DNA of 64,000 bases from Micromussa lordhowensis (Eukaryota > Cnidaria > Anthozoa > Scleractinia > Lobophylliidae). The DNA is taken from the NCBI GenBank assembly GCA_964020085.1, contig OZ026603.1:7270546-7334545 (forward strand), in the 5' to 3' direction. Below are positions 58,980-64,000 of the stretch, in pieces. The position numbers and the translations under genes were made by a program. The stretch's first letter is position 1; each line of letters starts with the position of its first letter. The notes beneath the pieces are model-generated. The model had not been told where the DNA came from. It did not search any database and saw only the letters and a program-made list of their open reading frames with translations.

Positions 58980-61878
58980 GGCGCGGTTTGCAGCAAAATG
59001 TTCTGCTAGGTTGGCACTTTAAGGAAATCCTAGTTTAGACATGATGGCATTGGCGCCAGGGTGTTTTTTCTGGCCTTCTTTTTGCAGTAGTTTTCCCTGG
59101 TCCCAACTTTGCAGAATTTCAGAAAACGCGCGCTGCGGGTCCCCTTGGCAAATTTGACATAGCTCGGCTTCACGGGCACTTTAAGAGGCGCGGTTTGCAG
59201 CAAAATGTTTTGCTAGATTAACACTTAAAGGAAATCCTAGTTAGGACATGATGGCACTGGCGCCAGGGTGTTTTTTCTGGCCTTCTTTTTGCAGTAGTTT
59301 CCCCTGGTCCCAACTTTGCAGAATTTCAGAAAACGTGCGCTTGGGGTCCCCTTGGCAAATTTGACATAGCTCGGCTTCACGGGCACTTTAAGAGGCGCGG
59401 TTTGCAGCAAAATGTTCTGCTAGGTTGGCACTTCAAGGAAATCCTAGTTAGGACATGATGGCATTGGCGCCAGGGTTTTTTTTCTGGCCTTCTTGTTGCA
59501 GTAGTTTCCCCTGGTCCCAACTTTGCAGAATTTCAGAAAACGCGCGCTGGGGGTCCCCTTGGAAAATTTGACATAGCTCGGCTTCACGGGCACTTTAAGA
59601 GGCGCGGTTTGCAGCAAAATGTTGTGCTAGGTTGGCACTTCAAGGAAATCCTAGTTAGGACATGATGGCATTCGCGCCAGGGTGTTTTTTTTCTGGCCTT
59701 CTTTTTGCAGTAGTTTCCCCTGGTCCCAACTTTGCAGAATTTCAGAAAACGCGCGCTGGGGGTCCTCTTGGCAAATTTGACATAGCTCGGCTTCACGGGC
59801 ACTTTAAGAGGCGCGGTTTGCAGCAAAATGTTTTGCTAGGTTGGCACTTGATGAAAATCCTAGTTAGGGCATGATGGCATTGGCGCCAGGGTGTTTTTTC
59901 TGGCCTTCTTTTTGCAGTAGTTTCCCCTGGTCCCAACTTTGCAGAATTTCAGAAAACGCGCGCTGGGGGTCTCCTTGGAAAATTTGACATAGCTCGGCTT
60001 CACGGGCACTTTAAGAGGCGCGGTTTGCAGCAAAATGTTTTGCTAGGTTGGCACTTTAAAGAAAGCGTAGATAGGACATGACGGCATTAGCGCCAAGGTG
60101 TTTTTTCTGGCCTTCTTTTTGCAGTAGTTGTCCCTGGTCCCAACCTTGCAGAATTTCAGAAAACGCGCGCTGGGGGTCCCCTTGGCAAATTTGACATAGC
60201 TCGGCTTCACGGGCACTTTAAGAGGCGCGGTTTGCAGCAAAATGTTCTGCTAGGTTGGCGCTTTAAGGAAATCCTAGTTAGGACATGATGGCATTGGCAC
60301 CAGGGTTTTTTTTCTGGCTTTCTGGTTACAGTAGTTTCCCCTGGTCCCAACTTTGCAGAATTTCAGAAAACACGCGCTGGGGGTCCCCTTGGCAAATTTG
60401 ACATAGCTCGGCTTCACGGGCACTTTAAGAGGCGCGGTTTGCAGCAAAATGTTTTGCTAGGTTGGCACTTCAAGGAAATCCTAGTTACGACATGATGGCA
60501 TTGGCTCCAGGGTGTTTTTTCTGGCCTTCTTTTTGCAGTAGTTTCCCCTGGTCCCAACTTTGCAGAATGTCAGAAAACGCGCGCTGGGGGTCCCCTTGGC
60601 AAATTTGACATAGCTCGGCTTCACGGGCAGTTTAAGAGGCGCGGTTTGCAGCAAAATGTTTTGCTAGGATGGCACTTTAAGGAAATCCTAGTTAGAACAT
60701 GATGGCAATGGCGCCAGGGTGTTTTTTCTGGCCTTCTTTTTGCAGTAGTTTCCCCTGGTCCCAACTTTGCAGAATTTCAGAAAACGCGCGCTGGGGGTCC
60801 TTTTGGCAAATTTGACATAGCTCGGCTTCACGGGCACTTTAAGAGGCGCGCTTTACAGCAAAATGTTCTGCTAGGTTGGCACTTCAAGGAAATTCTAGTT
60901 AGGACATGATGGCATTGGTGCCAGGGTTTTTTTTCTGGCCTTCTTTTTGCAGTAGTTTTCCCTAATCTCAACTTTGCAGAATTTCAGAAAACGCGCGCTG
61001 GGGGTCCCCTTGGCAAATTTGACATAGCTCGGCTTCACGGGCATTTTAAGAGGCGCAGTTTGCAGCAAAATGTTCTGCTAGGCTGGCACTTCAAGGAAGT
61101 TGTAGTTAGAACATGATGGCATTGGCGCCAGGGTGTTTTTTTTGGCGTTCTTTTTGCATTAGTTTCCCCTGGTCCCAACTTTGCAGAATTTCAGAAAACG
61201 CGCGCTGGGGGTCTCCTTGGCAAATTTGACATAGCTCGGCTTCACGGGCACTTTAAGAGGCGCGGTTTGTAGCAAAATGTTCTGCTAGGTTAGCACTTTA
61301 AGGAAATTGTAGTTAGGACATGATGGCATCGGCGCCAGGGTGTTTTTTCTGGCCTTGTTTTTGCAGTAGTTTTCCCTGGTCCCAACTTTGCAGAATTTCA
61401 GAAAACGCGCGCTGGGGGTCCCCTTAGCAAATTTGACATAGCTCGGCTTCACGGGCACTTTAAGAGGCGCGGTTTGCAGCAAAATATTCTGCTAGGTTGG
61501 CACTTGAAGAAAATCTTAGTTAAGACATGATGGCATTGGCGCCAGGGTGTTTTTTCTGCCCTTATTGTGCAGGAGTTTCCCCTGGTCCCAGCTTTACAGA
61601 ATTTCAGAAAACGCGCGCTGGGGGTCCCCTTGGCAAATTTGACATAGCTCGGCTTCACGGGCACTTTAAGAGGCGCGGTTTGAAGCAAAATGTTCTGCTA
61701 GGTTGGCACTTTAAGGAAATTTTGATTAGGACATAATGGCATTGGCGCCAGGGTGTTTTTTCTGGCCTTCTTTTTGCAGGATTTTCCCCTGGTCCCAACT
61801 TTGCAGAATTTCAGAAAACGCGCGCTGGGGGTCCCCTTGGCAAATTTGACATAGCTCGGCTTCACGGGCACTTTAGGA
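58980..61878 (+). repeat. 14-monomer block matching 46,971-49,662
   Basis: Matches 46,971-49,662 at an offset of 12,009 bp up to 60,223 and 12,216 bp from 60,431, so one extra monomer (60,224-60,430) sits inside. The extra monomer has GGCGCTTTAAGG, GGCACC, a long T-run and CTGGCTTTCTGGTTACAG. Shared rare markers include GTTAGGGCATG, GGCTCCAGGG, GAATGTCAG, TTCCCTAATCTC and TTATTGTGCAGGAG. Confidence 0.92.
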
Positions 61879-64000
61879 GGCGCGCTTTGAAGCAAAATGT
61901 TCTGCTAGGTTGGCACTTCAAGGAAATGCTCGTTAGGACATCATGCATTGGCGCCAGGGTGTTTTTTTTGGCCTTCTTTTTGCAGTAGCTTCCCCTGGTC
62001 CCAACTTTGCATAATTTCAGAAAACGCGCGCTGCTGGTCTCCTTGGCAAATTTGACATAGCTCGGCTTCACGGGCACTTTAAGAGGCGCGGTTTGCAGCA
62101 AAATGTTCTGCTAGGTTGTCACTTCAAGGAAAGCCTAGTTAGGACATGATGGCATTGGCGCCAGCGTGTTTTTTCTGGCCTTCTTTTTGCAGTAGTTTCC
62201 CCTGGTCCCAACTTTGCAGAATTTCAGAAAACGCGCGCTGGGGGTCCCCTTGGCCAATTTGACATAGCTCGGCTTCACGGGCATTTTAGGAGGCGCGGTT
62301 TGCAGCAAAATGTTGTGCTAGATTGGCACTTCAAGGAAGTTCTAGTTAGGACATGATGGCATTGGCGCCAAGGTGTTTTTTCTGGCCTTCTTTTTGCAGC
62401 AGTTTCCCCTGGTCCCATTTTTGCAGAATTTCAGAAAACGCGCGCTGGGGGTGCCCTTGGCAAATTTGACATAGCTCGGCTTCACGGGCATTTTAAGAGG
62501 CGCGGTTTGCAGCAAAATGTTCTGCTAGGTTGGCACTTCAAGGAAATTTTAGTTAGGACATGATGGCATTGGCGCCAGGGTGTTTTTTATGGCCTTCTTT
62601 TTGCAGTAGTTTGCCCTGGTCCCAACTTTGCAGAATTTCAGAAAACGCGCGCTGGGGGTCCTCTTGGCAAATTTGACATACCTCGGCTTCACGGGCATTT
62701 TAAGAGGCGCGATTTGCAGCAAAATGTTTTGCTAGGTTGGCACTTGAAGAAAATCCTAGTTTAGACATGATGGCATTGGCGCCAGGGTGTTTTTTCTGGC
62801 CTTCTTTTTGCAGTAGTTTGTCCTGGTCCCAACTTTGCAGAATTTCAGAAAACGCGCGCTGGGGGTCCCCTTGGCAAATTTGACATAGCTCGGCTTCACG
62901 GGCACTTTAAGAGGCGCGGTTTGCAGCAAAATGTTTTGCTAGATTGGCACTTAAAGGAAATCCTTGTTAAGACATGATGGCACTGGCGCCAGTGTTTTTT
63001 TTCTGGCCTTCTTGTTGCAGTAGTTTCCCCTGGTCCCAACTTTGCAGAATTTCAGAAAACGCGCGCTGGGGGTCCCCTTGGAAAATTTGACATAGCTTGG
63101 CTTCACGGGCACTTTAAGAGGCGCAGTTTGCAGCAAAATGTTCTGCTAGGTTGGCACTTCAAGGAAATCCTAGTTAGGACATGATGGCATTGGTGCCAGG
63201 GTGTCTTTTCTGGCCTTCTTTTTGCAGTAGTTTCCCCTGGTCCAAACTTTGCAGAATTTCAGAAAACGCGCGCTGGGGGTCTCCTTGGCAAATTTGACAT
63301 AGCTCGGCTTCACGGGCACTTTAAGAGGCGCGGTTTGCAGGAAAATGTTCTGCTAGGTTGGCACTTTAAGGAAATTTTAGTTAGGACATGATGGCATTGG
63401 CGCCAGGGTGTTTTTTCTGGCCTTCTTTTTGCAGTAGTTTTCCCTGGTCCCAACTTTGCAGAATTTCAGAAAACGCGCGCTGGGGGTCCCCTAAGCAAAT
63501 TTGACATAGCTCGGCTTCACGGGCACTTTAAGAGGCGCGGTTTGCAGCAAAATGTTCTGCTAGGTTGGCACTTTAAGGAAATTTTGATTAGAACATGATG
63601 GCATTGGCGCCAGGGTGTTTTTTCTGGCCTTCTTTTTGCAGGAGTTCTTCCTGGTCCCAACTTTGCAGAATTTAAGAAAACGCGCGCTGGGGGTCCTCTT
63701 GGCAAATTTGACATAGCTCGGCTTCACGGGCACTTTAAGAGGCGCGGTTTGCAGCAAAATGTTCTGCTAGGTTGTCACTTCAAGGAAATTGAAGTTAGGA
63801 CATGATGGTATTGGCGCCAGGGTGTTTCTTCTGGCCTTCTTTTTGCAGTAGTTTCCCCTGGTCCCAACTTTGCAGAATTTCAGAAAACGCGCGCTGGGGG
63901 TCCCCTTGGCCAATTTGACATAGCTCGGCTTCACGGGCATTTTAAGAGGCGCGATTTGCAGCAAAATGTTGTGCTAGATTGGCACTTTAAGGAATTTGTA
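61879..64000 (+). repeat. Mosaic right end of the window
   Basis: About ten monomers that match several sources in turn. 61,879-62,291 matches 51,319 and 53,596 (GCGCTTTGAAGC, then GTTGTCAC) and has a 1-bp deletion in CATCATGCATTGG. 62,292 matches 49,870. 62,913-63,119 is a hybrid. 63,533 matches 50,905 (TTTTGATTAG, GCAGGAGTTC) at an offset of 12,627 bp. The final 53 bp are a partial monomer cut by the window edge. Confidence 0.85.
62913..63119 (+). repeat. Second hybrid monomer
   Basis: The left part has AGATTGGCACTTAAAGG, CCTTGTTA and CACTGGCG, as in the first monomer of repeat III (54,217). The right part has the long T-run, CTTCTTGTTGCAG, GGAAAATTTG and AGCTTGGC, as in the second monomer (54,424). 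The next monomer corresponds to the third (54,631). One monomer has been lost by an in-register exchange inside the repeat, and length stays 207 bp. Confidence 0.82.

Larger units (their letters stand above)
1..64000 (+). repeat. Satellite DNA array, 207-bp monomer, about 309 copies
   Basis: The whole window is head-to-tail copies of one monomer, all in the same orientation. Spacing between successive GGCGCGG starts is mostly 207 bp, with 206- and 208-bp classes. The start at base 1 and the last start at 63,948 imply 309 full copies averaging 206.95 bp. I read every line and saw no unrelated insert, inversion or transposon. The monomer is about 49 percent GC with eight CpG sites. Monomers of 150-210 bp that match nucleosome spacing are typical of eukaryotic centromeric or heterochromatic satellites; assigning this array to such a place is inference. 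I do not recognise the family. The phase chosen for position 1 is arbitrary. Confidence 0.98.

Noticed and set aside
1..64000. CRISPR array
   Set aside because: The repeat is 207 bp with no unique spacers. The variable stretch is only about 24 bp, and it is a point-mutated version of one sequence rather than unrelated inserts.

Overview
The window is one uninterrupted tandem satellite DNA array. All 64,000 bases are head-to-tail copies, in one orientation, of a monomer with a 207-bp modal length. Counting from the recurring GGCGCGG at base 1, about 309 complete monomers end at 63,947 and a 53-bp partial copy runs off the right edge. I found no protein-coding gene, RNA gene, transposon, CRISPR array, origin or unique sequence. 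The open reading frames are by-products: 207 is a multiple of three, so one open frame recurs in every copy.

The organism is probably a eukaryote with large constitutive heterochromatin (centromeric, pericentromeric, subtelomeric or a chromosomal knob). The reasons are the nucleosome-scale monomer, the very long homogenised array and the layered higher-order repeats. I do not recognise the satellite family, so I do not name a species. GC content of the monomer is about 49 percent. It keeps eight CpG sites, several of which often appear as TG or CA, which would fit cytosine methylation.

Monomer positions below count from the G of GGCGCGG. Landmarks are TTTGCAG at 8-14, 102-108 and 129-135; GGCACTTTAAG at 34-44 and 196-206; a hypervariable stretch near 38-61; palindrome TGGCGCCA at 72-79; a T-tract and pyrimidine run ending in GCAG at 84-108; GCGCGC at 149-154; GGGGTCCCC at 157-165; and CAAATTTG at 170-177.

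Layout: 1-1,239 is a dimeric subfamily. 1,240-1,857 is three consecutive 206-bp copies. 1,858-2,685 is a block that recurs 35.4 kb away. 2,686-11,800 holds older, irregular 3- to 7-monomer repeats. 11,801-21,735 holds 9-mer and 7-mer repeats nested in a 25-monomer (5,175-bp) duplication. 21,736-26,904 is a 3-mer followed by mixed monomers. 26,905-31,253 holds two different 5-mers, each in tandem duplicate. 31,254-33,324 holds a dimer and a 3-mer. 33,325-39,732 is three copies of a 4-mer-based block between dimers. 39,733-43,248 holds short repeats and mixed monomers. 43,249-47,384 is a nearly perfect 11-monomer duplication. 46,971-64,000 is a mosaic of 10- to 13-monomer blocks at offsets of about 2.1, 2.3, 2.5 and 12 kb, with single-monomer gains and losses and hybrid monomers that mark unequal exchange.

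The most notable observation is the uneven variation inside the monomer. Most of it is nearly constant, while a stretch of about 24 bp varies heavily, even between higher-order copies that otherwise match closely.
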